38,013 nt of DNA, taken from NCBI GenBank assembly GCA_043816305.1, contig JBDRHZ010000025.1:1-38013 (forward strand), read 5' to 3'. Position numbers and translations under genes: made by a program. Source of the DNA: JAHIVN01 sp018816645 (lineage in GTDB: Bacteria > Patescibacteriota > Dojkabacteria > JAHIVN01). This document shows, piece after piece, positions 9,057-19,700 of the stretch. Each line of letters begins with the position of its first letter. The first letter of the stretch is position 1. Below the pieces are notes generated by a model. It saw only the letters and a program-made list of their open reading frames with translations, ran no database searches and was not told the origin of the DNA.

Positions 9057-10730
9057 TCAGCTTTGATTTTTTCCGGATATCAACGTCAAAACGATGTAGT
9101 CCTTAATGCTCCCTTTCCACTTTAGTATATTCATTGATATAAACAGCATTACACCAAGTAGGACAAGATCAACTCCCAGAGTTAACCACCCTGATTGCTT
9201 GTTACTTAAAGAAGTTTCTGGCAGCTCTCCTGTTTCCGGCAGAAAATCATCCAGCTCTATCTCACAGGCACTGCTGCAGCCATCGCCGTTTGTATCATTT
9301 CCATCATCACACTCTTCACCATCATCTAAGTTTCCATCTCCACAGTAAAAACCTTCTTCCTCTATCGTACAGACCGCGCTGCAGCCATCGCCATTTGAAG
9401 TATTTCCATCATCACATTCCTCACCAGGGTCAATATTTCCATCTCCACAAAATGGCTCTAACTGCGTTGAGTTCTGTTTCGTAAAGTATACTGTATCAAT
9501 AGCACCATAGATATCACTTACGATAATATTTGGTGCATTATCACTTGCAACTTCGAGATCCATGTACAAGTATAAAAATCCTACTCCTACAAACTCCGTA
9601 TAGTTGAGAGCGATGTCTTTTACGACAAATACCCCCTCATCCAAATAAGTATAGTAAACATTAACTATGGCATCCCCTGCTAAATACTCATTTGTGATCC
9701 AGGCAATGTTTGGGACCCCGTCTGTATCCAATTCCATATCATTTCCATAATACGCAAAAGAATCAGGTTCAATATCGATAGTTTCGAGATTCGCCTCGTT
9801 CCATCCAGCCCCTTTCTCCAGAAAACGAATCTCCGCACTTGTCTCCGCTCCGTCATCATCGATATAAATCCAGCTCAGATATTCATCTCCCTCATCACTC
9901 ACTCGGATTACAGGATTATCATTATCTATATCTGCATTGGTACTGGTTGTCACCTGTTCTCTGGTACTAAATGTCACCCCCGAACCACTGTTTGTATCAA
10001 AATAGTAATAAAGGTTTCGATAGCTACTTGAATCTACCAGAGATAAAACAATATATGGGTTTCCACTTGCGTCAACATCTATAGATCCGTCATAAGGGTA
10101 GAGACCATCTACTGAACTAAGAACTTCTACGACAGAACTCCAGCTTCCCCCGCTATAAGTTGTATAGTAAACACCTGAACCAGAAAAATCCCAGTCATCT
10201 TCAAAAAGCACATGCACTGTATCGCTATCATCAATTGCTGTATCAAAAAGGTACGCAGCCTCGTCAAAGTCAGGCATAAGTGCAGGCGCAGTAAATCCTG
10301 TTCCACTATTTACTGCATAATTTACTCCACTTGAATAATCGAACCACAGAGAATAAGCTTCTGTACTGCCCACTAGTATTTGAGGATCATCATAATTCCC
10401 CCCCGATTCAAATTCCCCAAATGTGCCTACGGCCGGATCTCCTTCTACACCAGTTTCATCTTCCCATGAAGTGCCATTCCAAGTTAGATATGTCAATGTA
10501 TAAATGGGAAATGAACCACCGCTATACATAACATGCGGCGACCTATTTGGATCCATATACAAACTGCAGTATCCATCTTCACTGTCAACAACATAGTCCT
10601 GAGATACTCCATCAACAGCATACCAAGCCGAGCGATCTACTTCGTAACTTTGAGCGTTAACAAGGGAAGGCAGAAAAAACGACACTCCAATAAACATGAA
10701 TCCAGAAAGGATAAGCTTTTTCATTATCAT
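9057..10730 (-). CDS. LPETG-anchored surface protein with propeller-like repeats and DUF4215 repeats
   Basis: Starting at ATG 10730 (or 10724) gives about 557 residues beginning with a clear signal peptide (MKKLILSGF...LVNA-Q). A longer open frame reaches 10820, but a promoter at 10751-10779 would start transcription near 10744, so the upstream codons are not expected to be in the message. The body holds repeated blocks with motifs such as WNGTSWED and GGSWSSVVE, resembling BNR/sialidase-type beta-propeller blades. Two Cys-rich DUF4215 repeats (CGDGNIDPGEECDDGN type) follow, then LPETG at about 497-501, a hydrophobic helix and a basic tail. The tail motif FLPETGELP is identical to that of the 1170 and 13758 products, so all three probably share an anchoring machinery. 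The ligand is unknown. Confidence 0.85.
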   Translation of the reverse strand: MIMKKLILSGFMFIGVSFFLPSLVNAQSYEVDRSAWYAVDGVSQDYVVDSEDGYCSLYMDPNRSPHVMYSGGSFPIYTLTYLTWNGTSWEDETGVEGDPAVGTFGEFESGGNYDDPQILVGSTEAYSLWFDYSSGVNYAVNSGTGFTAPALMPDFDEAAYLFDTAIDDSDTVHVLFEDDWDFSGSGVYYTTYSGGSWSSVVEVLSSVDGLYPYDGSIDVDASGNPYIVLSLVDSSSYRNLYYYFDTNSGSGVTFSTREQVTTSTNADIDNDNPVIRVSDEGDEYLSWIYIDDDGAETSAEIRFLEKGAGWNEANLETIDIEPDSFAYYGNDMELDTDGVPNIAWITNEYLAGDAIVNVYYTYLDEGVFVVKDIALNYTEFVGVGFLYLYMDLEVASDNAPNIIVSDIYGAIDTVYFTKQNSTQLEPFCGDGNIDPGEECDDGNTSNGDGCSAVCTIEEEGFYCGDGNLDDGEECDDGNDTNGDGCSSACEIELDDFLPETGELPETSLSNKQSGWLTLGVDLVLLGVMLFISMNILKWKGSIKDYIVLTLISGKNQS

Positions 10731-10750
10731 TAATTGGTTTATACACAGAT

Positions 10751-10779
10751 AATATAAAGTAAACTTGATAAAATTGCAA
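10751..10779 (-). promoter_or_regulatory. Sigma70-like promoter for the minus-strand LPETG protein
   Basis: On the minus strand: TTGCAA (10779-10774), a 17-base spacer, then TATATT (10756-10751). The predicted start near 10744 lies 14-20 bases before the ATGs at 10730 and 10724. It argues against translation from 10820. Confidence 0.5.
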
Positions 10780-10858
10780 ACTCTTCCGGTTTTTGATAGC
10801 ATCAGCTTGATGCCTCTCAAATTCTTCGATAAAAACTACTTCAGCTTCCAAGCCGCCG

Positions 10859-10873
10859 TCCGCTAAGCGGGCA
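10859..10873. repeat. Short palindromic element
   Basis: GTCCGC, loop TAA, GCGGGC forms a 6-base-pair stem with one G-T pair. It resembles the hairpin at 8393-8407 in its CCGC core and size. It sits between two divergent genes and has no T-tract. Confidence 0.3.
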
Positions 10874-10959
10874 CAATTATCAACACCATAAACAAATATC
10901 CGACATATTAGAAACTTTACCAAAAATACATTATAATCATTATAGAAAACGCACTATCT

Positions 10960-11025
10960 GTTACCTGATACCGGTTCCCAGTTACCAGATAAATCTTAAC
11001 TTTTAATTCTAAATTTTACATTCTT
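10960..11025. repeat. Short periodic tracts upstream of alaS
   Basis: GTTACCTG at 10960-10967 and GTTACCAG at 10981-10988 belong to the same unit family as the arrays at 13010 and 37723, here with irregular spacing. They are followed at 10998-11025 by four 7-base units (AACTTTT, AATTCTA, AATTTTA, CATTCTT) that run into the alaS start. Confidence 0.4.
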
Positions 11026-11028
11026 ATA

Positions 11029-12978
11029 ATGCATTCTCTAGAAATAAAAAGGAAATATATTGTTTTTTTTAAGTCAAAAGATCATACTGAAGTCCCAAAT
11101 GTTTCTCTAATACCCGAAAATGATCCTACCTCCCTGTTTAACATAGCCGGAATGCAGCCTCTAACACCATATTTTCCCGGAACTCCACATCCGATGGGCA
11201 AGAGACTTGTAAATGTCCAGCGCTGCGTCAGAACAATAGATATAGAAGAAGTTGGAGACACCACACACAATACCTTCTTCGAAATGATAGGTTACTGGTC
11301 GCTTGGTAGTTATTTCAAAGAGAAGGCTATCGAGATGACTTTTGAATTCTACACTTCAAAGAAATATATGAACCTTGACCCAAGAAGAATATATGTAACA
11401 GTTTTTAAAGGTGACAAAGATGCACCGCTAGATCAAGAGGCAATAGAAATATGGGAAAAGCAGTTTACAACCAAAGGTATAAAAGCAGAGGTTTATGATA
11501 AAGATAGTCAGAATAATGATCAAGCACGTGTTTTTCCTTTGGCTAAAAAAGAAAATTGGTGGGGACCAGTAGGAGAAACCGGACCAAGCGGGCCATGTAG
11601 TGAAGTATTCTATTGGAGAGGTAAAGGCGAGCCGGATTTCAAAGAATTTGTTCCTTGGGACGACTCAAACATGTTCATTGAACTCGGAAATGACGTGTTC
11701 ATGGCATATGACAAGACCAAAGACGGAGGGTACAAGCCGTTAAAACAGATAAACATAGATTTTGGAGGCGGATTTGAAAGAATTGCACTTGTAATGCAGC
11801 TTCGTGAAGAGGACGGCTCGATACCAATGAATAAAACTATTTTCAACACAGACCTTTTCGACACTCCACTTGCCTATATAAGAAGTCAGATCGAAGACGA
11901 AAGTCGAAAATCTACAAAAGAAGAGAATAGAATCGACATCACAGAGTTTGATCCCACCTTGACAGATATAAAAGATTATGAAAAGGCAGTTCGATCTATC
12001 AGAATAATACTTGACCATCTGCGCGCCTCCACCTTTTTAGTTGCAGACGGTATAGAGCCGTCAAACAAAGATCAAGGTTATATTCTCAGAAGACTCCTTC
12101 GACGAGCTATTCGACATGCTAAACTCATTGGAATTGAGAGGAATTTCACTAAGGATTTGGCTGAGCTGTACATTGAAAAGTACAAACCTCAGTATCCGCA
12201 CCTAGAAACCAATTCGCAAAAGATAATTGATGTCCTAGAAAAAGAAGAAATCAACTTCGAGCATACTATACAAAGAGGTTTTCGGGAAGTCGAGAAACTC
12301 ACTGCAAAAGGAGAAAAAATCACCGGAAAGGATCTGTTCTTTATATTTGAGACTTATGGTTATCCGATCGAAATGGCACTGGACAGCTTACAGATTACGG
12401 ACTACGGCTTACGCAACAAATATATTACAGAATTTAATAAAGCCAAAGAGTCTCATCAGAAAAAATCACGAAAAGGTGCCGGGAAATTTTCCGGTGGGCT
12501 TGCAGATCATACTGAGATTTCAAAGAGATATCATACAGCTACGCACTTGCTGCTCAAAGCTCTTCAAACTGTACTTGGGGATCATGTACATCAGAGAGGA
12601 AGCAATATAACCGAAGAAAGGCTGCGGTTTGATTTCTCACATCCGAAAATGCTTAGTACTCAGGAACTAGAAGATATTAAAAAGACAGTCAATGACCAGA
12701 TTGATGCAGGACTAAAGATAGAAAAAAAAGAAATGTCAAAAGATGAGGCCCTCAAAATAGATGCTGAATGTGAGTTCCCGGAAAGGTATCCAGATACTGT
12801 CTCAGTATATATTCTCAAAAATCCGAAAACTGGCAAGATATTCTCAAAAGAACTATGCGGAGGACCTCACGTAGAGAATACTAAAGAATTGGCAGAATCT
12901 GGTAAGTTCAGAATCGTGAAGGAGGAGAGCAGTTCGAGCGGAGTCAGAAGAATCCGAGCTGTTTTGACAAAGAAGTAA
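11029..12978 (+). CDS. alaS: Alanyl-tRNA synthetase lacking the C-terminal C-Ala domain
   Basis: AlaRS attaches alanine to tRNA-Ala. The N-terminal class II catalytic core is evident from SLFNIAGMQPL, QRCVRTIDIEEVGDTTHNTF and FEMIGYWSLGSYF. The glycine-rich active-site region contains GPSGPCSEVFYW, and GGGFERIALVMQ follows. The editing domain carries HTATH (His502 and His506) and CGGPH (Cys610 and His614), the four zinc-type ligands used to clear Ser/Gly-tRNA-Ala; the common CGGTH has become CGGPH. The protein stops at residue 649 after the SSGVRRIRA segment, whereas most bacterial AlaRS reach about 850-880 residues. The missing part is the coiled-coil and C-Ala domain that assists tRNA binding and multimerisation. 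I take this as a real short form, since the stop follows the editing domain cleanly. Confidence 0.95.
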   Translation: MHSLEIKRKYIVFFKSKDHTEVPNVSLIPENDPTSLFNIAGMQPLTPYFPGTPHPMGKRLVNVQRCVRTIDIEEVGDTTHNTFFEMIGYWSLGSYFKEKAIEMTFEFYTSKKYMNLDPRRIYVTVFKGDKDAPLDQEAIEIWEKQFTTKGIKAEVYDKDSQNNDQARVFPLAKKENWWGPVGETGPSGPCSEVFYWRGKGEPDFKEFVPWDDSNMFIELGNDVFMAYDKTKDGGYKPLKQINIDFGGGFERIALVMQLREEDGSIPMNKTIFNTDLFDTPLAYIRSQIEDESRKSTKEENRIDITEFDPTLTDIKDYEKAVRSIRIILDHLRASTFLVADGIEPSNKDQGYILRRLLRRAIRHAKLIGIERNFTKDLAELYIEKYKPQYPHLETNSQKIIDVLEKEEINFEHTIQRGFREVEKLTAKGEKITGKDLFFIFETYGYPIEMALDSLQITDYGLRNKYITEFNKAKESHQKKSRKGAGKFSGGLADHTEISKRYHTATHLLLKALQTVLGDHVHQRGSNITEERLRFDFSHPKMLSTQELEDIKKTVNDQIDAGLKIEKKEMSKDEALKIDAECEFPERYPDTVSVYILKNPKTGKIFSKELCGGPHVENTKELAESGKFRIVKEESSSSGVRRIRAVLTKK

Positions 12979-13009
12979 ATCAGTGCAACAATTAGTTAGT
13001 AGAAAACTG

Positions 13010-13049
13010 ATTACATTATTACCTAATTACTTAATTACCTAAATACCTA
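13010..13049 (+). repeat. 8-base tandem array (ATTACCTA-type) abutting a start codon
   Basis: Five uninterrupted 8-mers: ATTACATT, ATTACCTA, ATTACTTA, ATTACCTA, AATACCTA. The final A is also the A of the ATG at 13049. The unit type is the same as in the long array at 37723-37842. Confidence 0.65.
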
Positions 13050-13636
13050 TGATCACCATCGGCATCCAAGGCGGAAAAGGAAGCTTCAATGAGGAAGCTT
13101 GTAAGTACTTCTGCAAAATTCATGATGTCAAAAACTACAGTATCAAATATCTATATACTACTGAGAATGTACTGAGCCATTTGCATCTAGGCAAAGTTGA
13201 TTATGCTCAATTCGCCATCGAGGATCCGCTTGGGGGAATAGTGAATGAATCGATTGACGCCTTGACCAAATACACCTGTAAAATAGTTGATAAATTTAAG
13301 TATCCTATTAACCTTCACCTCCTGTTGCACAAAGATGCAAAAATGGAGGATATCAAAGTTTTTATGACTCATCCTCAGATTTACAAACAATGTAAAAATA
13401 CATTGAAGAAAAAATATCCGAAAATCGAGATGCAGTTCGGCAAAGGAGAAATGCTTGACCAGGCAAAAGCTGCCGAGAAACTATCAAAAGGAGAAATCGA
13501 AAAAGACATAGGAATAATCGGATCGAAACTTCTTGCCGATATCTATAAAAATCTGATGATTGCAGATGAGAATCTAGAGGACAAAAAAAACAACGCTTCA
13601 ACTTTTCTGTTTTGCAACCGGAGATATATTGTTTAA
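13049..13636 (+). CDS. Prephenate-dehydratase-like domain protein with altered active-site motif
   Basis: The 195-residue product follows the layout of the PheA prephenate dehydratase domain. It has an N-terminal IGIQGGKGSFNEEA segment, the middle VDYAQFAIEDPLGGIVNES (compare the family's PIENS...GSV), and the MTHPQIYKQC segment resembling SHPQALAQC. A late IGSKLLADIYKNLMIADENLED resembles the typical AAELYGL...IQD region. Where the family has the catalytic N-x-T-R-F motif, this protein reads NNASTF (Ser184, Thr185, Phe186), so the Arg is lost and the Thr replaced by Ser. There is no ACT or chorismate mutase domain, and no other aromatic-pathway gene is nearby. It may have another ligand or reaction. 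It follows alaS after 70 bases and could be cotranscribed with it. Confidence 0.7.
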   Translation: MITIGIQGGKGSFNEEACKYFCKIHDVKNYSIKYLYTTENVLSHLHLGKVDYAQFAIEDPLGGIVNESIDALTKYTCKIVDKFKYPINLHLLLHKDAKMEDIKVFMTHPQIYKQCKNTLKKKYPKIEMQFGKGEMLDQAKAAEKLSKGEIEKDIGIIGSKLLADIYKNLMIADENLEDKKNNASTFLFCNRRYIV

Positions 13637-13691
13637 ATATCACCAACATGGCTTTTACCATTTTTCCCTTGTAATCAGGGGTTTTGTAAAG

Positions 13692-13720
13692 TTGACTTCC
13701 CAGGTATTCTTCGTTATTCT
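13692..13720 (+). promoter_or_regulatory. Sigma70-like promoter for the giant surface protein
   Basis: TTGACT at 13692-13697, a 17-base spacer and TATTCT at 13715-13720. Predicted transcription start is near 13727, about 30 bases before the ATG at 13758. Confidence 0.45.
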
Positions 13721-13757
13721 GTTGTAGAAAATAACTGTTGGATTTTATTTGTGTGCT

Positions 13758-16700
13758 ATGACAAAACTGCAAAAATATAAAGTTCTATCTCTTTTCAAAA
13801 GTATCTTTCTTACATTGACTTTTTTGGTCACATCTCTGTTCTTGCCTTGCTCCGCTGAAGCAGCAGTATATGAGTGGGATACTTCATTTAGTTCGGATGG
13901 ATGGGCAATTCACGCAAATACGGCTGGAGGAGAGGGACACGACCTAATTAATGATGTTGAAATTCAGTCAGATGGAAAATATGTAGCCACAGGATGGAGC
14001 GTTGGGATACTAGATGCCTCATCAAAGACTTATGCAGACCTTGCAGTTTGGCGATACAACTCAAATGGAACGCTCGACACTTCATTTGGAGGAAGCGGAT
14101 ATGTGACCCACAAAATAGGGAGCAGCACATATACGATGAATGTGGGAAATGACATCGAGATTCAAGGCGATGGAAAATATATTGTTGTCGGAACAACTTT
14201 AAGCTCTGATGATATTTTTGGCGAAATGTATGTTGTCCTGTTGAGATACAATACTGATGGTACACTTGATACAACTTTCAACTCAACAGGTTACACTGTA
14301 TTTACAGAAGAAGGAGGGATCGGATTCGACGTTGAAATCGAAAATGACGGGCAGCCAGACATGCAGTATGTAGTATCCGGTACGATAAACGCATCAATGG
14401 CTGTTTGGAAATTTGATTCAGACGGGAATATTGAGGAAGGTTTTGGCAGCCTTGGTTATCAAAAGATAACAAACAATGAAGGGAACTTCTCCTCTGATTT
14501 AGACTTCTTTGGTTACTCGGTAACACAAATTGGAGACTTGGATGGCGATACTGTTGACGACTTTGCAGTTGGGGAAAAAGAAGACAATGAAACAGGTTCT
14601 GTTCAGATTCTTTTCATGAACAACGATGGCACGATCAAAAGTAACTCAAAAATTGGATCCGGAGAAGGAGGTTTCACAGGTACCTTAAATACAAATGATG
14701 ATTTCGGATACTCAATCACTGAGATCGGAGATCTGGACAGTGATGGGGTAATAGACCTGGCAGTAGGAGCTCAGTATGACGATGACGAGGATTCAGATAG
14801 CGGAGCTGTTTGGATACTATTTCTAAACTCAAACGGAACAGTAAAAGCAGAACAAAAAATTAGTGACACCAGTGGAGACTTCACTGGGCAGCTGGATGCC
14901 GGTGACAGTTTTGGTTCTTCTGTATCAAGCATCGGCGATTTAGATAATGATGGCATTCAAGACTTAGCTGTAGGCGCAATGCGAGACGATGACGGAGGCT
15001 CAGCACGCGGAGCTGTATGGACTTTGTTCCTAAATGCAAACGGAACAGTAAAGGCTTCTCAAAAAGTTAGTGATACTCAAGGAAATTTCTTGGGTACATT
15101 ATCAAACAATGATTACTTCGGTCGAACCGTTGAGTATTTAGACGATCTTGATGGGGATACTGTTCAGGATATTGCAGTTGGAGCACCATTTGATGCTGGG
15201 AATAGTACTGGGGAGGGATCAACCTGGATACTTTTTATGAACACCGACGGAACAGTAAAAGCATATCAGGAAATCAATGATCTTCAGGGCGGCTTTACTG
15301 GAGGATTAACCATAGGTGATTCCTTTGGCACATCCATAACAAATCTGGATGATTTGGACTTAGATGGGATTCAAGACATAGCAGTTGGAGTTATTAAAGA
15401 AAGTAATGGACTGGGTGGAGTAGCTGGCGGTACATGGGTCCTCTTTTTGAATAGTAATGGAACAGTAAAGTCAAGCCAATTAATATCCGACACAGTAGGA
15501 GGATTCACTGGAGGACTTGAACAGTACGATTATTTCGGGATATCTTTAGAAAACGCCGGTGACTTTGACGGAGATGGAGTGCAGGATATAGTCATAGGGG
15601 CCACAGGGGGCGATCACAATTCAGAAGCCGTTTCAAGCACCAATGCCCGAAGAGAGATACTTTGGATCATTTATCTCAACACAAATGGGACAGTAAAAGG
15701 CTTTGAAAAGTTAAGAAATCCAGAAGGAATTTTTCATGGTTTTTTGGATGGCATCGATAGTTTTGGAGCAGCTGCAACAAGCGTCGGAGATATAAACGGA
15801 GATGGATATGAAGATCTAGCTGTTGGAGCTCCTGGTGATGATGGGGGTGATTGGAATCAGGGAGCCGTTTGGCTGCTGTTCCTTGACGAGAATTCAAATG
15901 TAATAACGCACCAGAAAATAAGTGAGATAGAGGGAAACTTCACCGGCACACTCGACCTTGGGGATTCCTTCGGAACTTCAGTTACAAATATTGGAGACCT
16001 TGATAACGATGGTAATACCGATATCGCAGTCGGCGCATACCTCGATGACGATGGAGGATCAAACAGGGGTGCTGTATGGATCCTGTTCCTCGATGATGAT
16101 AATACTGTAAAGAGTCATCAAAAGATAAGCGATACCGAGGGAACCTTTACAGGAGTGCTTGATGATAATGATTATTTCGGATCTTCTGTTTCAAACCTGG
16201 GAGATTTGGATTTAGATGGAGTTGAGGATATAGCTGTTGGCGCAGAACGAGACGATGATGATCATTCTGATGCCGGGGCAGTTTGGATTCTTTTCCTAAA
16301 CACTGACGGCACTGTTAAAAGTTATCAGAAAATAAGCGACTCGACGGGAGGTCTCATAATTGACCTCGGTATCTCAAACTACTTTGGTTCTGCACTTGCA
16401 AATATAGATGATCTTGACGGAGATGGGGTGCAGGATATCGCTGTTGGAGCATACAACCGTACTGCAACCTCAAAGGGATCGCTTGCGATCATATTTCTCA
16501 ACATAAATGGTACCGTAAAATCCGATTATGAAATAACTTCAGGAACATTTCCCGTAACGATAGATAATTCCGATTGGTTTGGCTATTCGGTAACGAATAT
16601 CGATGACTTAGATAATGACGGAGTACAGGACATAGCTATCGGCATGCCTAGAGACGATGATGGTGGAACTGACCGCGGAGCAGTTTGGATAGCGTTTTTA

Positions 16701-19700
16701 AATACTAACGGATCAGTGAAGGGAGTTCAAAAACTAAGTGATACGCAGGGAGAATTTGCTGCAACATATGCAGACAGTGACTACTTCGGATCGGCACTGA
16801 CAACTCTCGATGATCTTGACAGCAATGGAGAAAGAGAACTCATAGTTGGAGTAGAGAAGGAGAGCAATATTTTTACATATGCTGATAGGGGAGCTACATA
16901 TACTATTTCACTTGATACAGACGGAACAGTAAACAGATCTTCGGCTGAGCTGGGAGGTAATGGCTATGCGGTATTTACCAGCGGGACATACGGTAATGAT
17001 CTGGTCATCCAGGGTGACGGAAAATATGTAATATGCGGTGTAAGCTCGTATGCAAGAGATTTCGCTCTCTGGCGAGTGAACAGTGATGGCAGTCTAGATA
17101 CCACCTTCAACGGGGCCGGATATGTTACACATAATTTGACAGCCGGGGGAGGTCTCGAAGAATGCTCTGGCGTTCAAGTCCAATCCGATGGGAAATACAT
17201 TGCTACAGGATATGCCAGTACTCCTGACAATCATAATGCAAATTACGATTTGGCATTATGGCGATACAACTCAGACGGCTCGTTGGACACAACCTTCGAT
17301 AGTACAGGATATACTACTCATTCAAATGCTGGAGGAGGTGATGGCCATGACTGGGGTAAGAGCATAGAGATCGAAAATGATGGACAACCTGAGATGAAAT
17401 ACTTAGTGGGCGGTTACAGCTGGAACTCAAGTCTTGACCCAGATATAGCCGTTTGGCGATTCAATGCTGATGGATCTCTCGATACAACGCTTCACAATCA
17501 AGGCTATATCACACAGGGAAATGCCGGCGGCGGAAGTGATTCTGATGTCGTTACCGATCTCGTGATACAGTCAGATGGGAAGTACATCCTGGGCGGATAT
17601 TCTACCGGAACAGATGGAACTTATGATGCTGCTTTGTGGAGATTACAAGAACAAGGGGCAACAGGCTCAGGTATGGTAGTGTTTACGGACAAGGAACCTT
17701 ATGCTAGCTCACTCAAACTCGACTCCTCAAACATTTTAGGAGAAAGCCAGTACACCACTTTAGGGTCAACATCAGAAATACAGGAGTATAAAGTCACTCC
17801 GATTAAGAATAAAATAAACAGCTCTATTTCAAAAATTATTTATAATGTAAGTGCAGCTTCCAGTAAAACAAATTTTGTACCAAAGATACTGTTGTTTATT
17901 GGATTAACATCAATTGTATGCTCATCTCTCATATGGTTTAAATATAAGAAGCTACAAGTAAATAAAAACCGTCTTCATATGAGTTTTGGAACAAGACGGA
18001 AAGCAGTAATAAATCATCGTTCGTTTCTTAAGCATCTGGCTGCATCAGCTCGAGCAAATAGAAAGCTCTTTATTATACTGATCACAGTTATGTTCACCTT
18101 TGTCAATTTGTCGATCATACCATTCAGCAAGAATGCAAAAGCCGCTTGGGATCCAGCTTTTGATGGAGATGGTTTTCTTTGGTTTGATGGAGGGAATGGA
18201 TATGATTATGGTGACGCACTTGCAGTATTGGCAGATGGGAGTTTCTTTGTTGAAGGTTCAATTAGAAATTCTAGTGGAAATAATGACCTAGCAATATGGA
18301 AGTATAATTCAGATGGAACCCTTGACACTACTGGGTTTAATCCTCCAACAGGATATGTCATGCATCATAATGCGGCCGGAGGAAATGGCATGGATTACGG
18401 TCAAGATATGTTATTTTATAATGACAAATTATATCTCACAGGCTATAGTCTAAATGCTTCTGGAAATTATGATTTAGTTGTTTGGAAATTCAATTTAGAT
18501 GGGACACTTGATGCTACGTTTGGTGATGGATCTTGTACAAATGGTGTTGGTGCTGGATCAAACATGGGTTGTGTTGTGCATGACGATGCAGCAGGTGCAG
18601 GTTCGAATAATGATTTTGCAAGAGCAATTCAGCTCCAAAGTGATGGGAAAATTATCATAGTTGGCGATAGCAAAAACAGCTTGGGTAACTATGACATAGT
18701 CGTGTGGAGATTTAATACTGACGGAACATTGGATTCAACTTTTGGAGATTGGGACAGTGATGGAAGCGGCGAGTGTAACAACGGTGTTGGACCTTCAAGT
18801 GACATGGGATGTATAGTACACAACAATGCAGCTGGAGGAAATGGTCACGATTGGGGGAAAAATCTAGTTATACAACCCAACGATAAAATTGTTATTACTG
18901 GTTCGAGTTCCCCAACTTTCTATTCGGAAATGGTTGTCTGGAGATTTAATAGTGATGGAGCACTTGATGATACTTTTGGGGATGGAACTTGTAACAATGG
19001 TGTCGGAACCGGATCAAATATGGGATGTACTGTACATGGTAATGCGGCAGGAGGTGACGGTTGGGATTCAGGAGCTGCAGTGACCCTTCAAACGGATGGG
19101 TCTTTACTGGTTTCTGGATGGAGTGGCAGCTTGAGTAATAGTGATGACATGGCTATATGGCGTCTCGATAGCAGTGGTAATCTAGATAATACCTTTGATA
19201 GTGACGGATACGTAACGCATGATACAGGAGGGGGATCTTATGATTCTGGAGAAGATATTGCTATTCAAAATGATGGAAAAATTGTCGTTACAGGATATGG
19301 TGATGATACAGATGGAAATACTGACCTGATAATATGGAAATATAATTCCGATGGAACTCCTGACACAAGTTTTAACCCCCAAGGATTTGTTAGGCATAAT
19401 GGAGATGAAGCCATTGCAGGCTGGAATTATGATTATGGAGGTGATATTGAGATTCTTTTAAATGGAAGTTTTTTGATAACAGGAAGTGCTGATGAAACAA
19501 ACAATGAGGATGGCGATATGGCCCTCTGGATGTACACTTCTTTCTCATTCCAAATATTAAATCTGGATCCCTCACTTGATGCGAAAGATACGATAGGAAA
19601 CAATGTCGAAGACGGATCCGTATACGGACTTGACGGGACAAATACAGTCAGAATTACAAACACTTCTGGAGACTATATTGCAGAAGTCGTAGCCAACTTC

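Noticed and set aside
10731..10820. An upstream start for the minus-strand LPETG protein
   Set aside because: The extra residues precede a good signal peptide, and the promoter at 10751-10779 would start transcription downstream of them.
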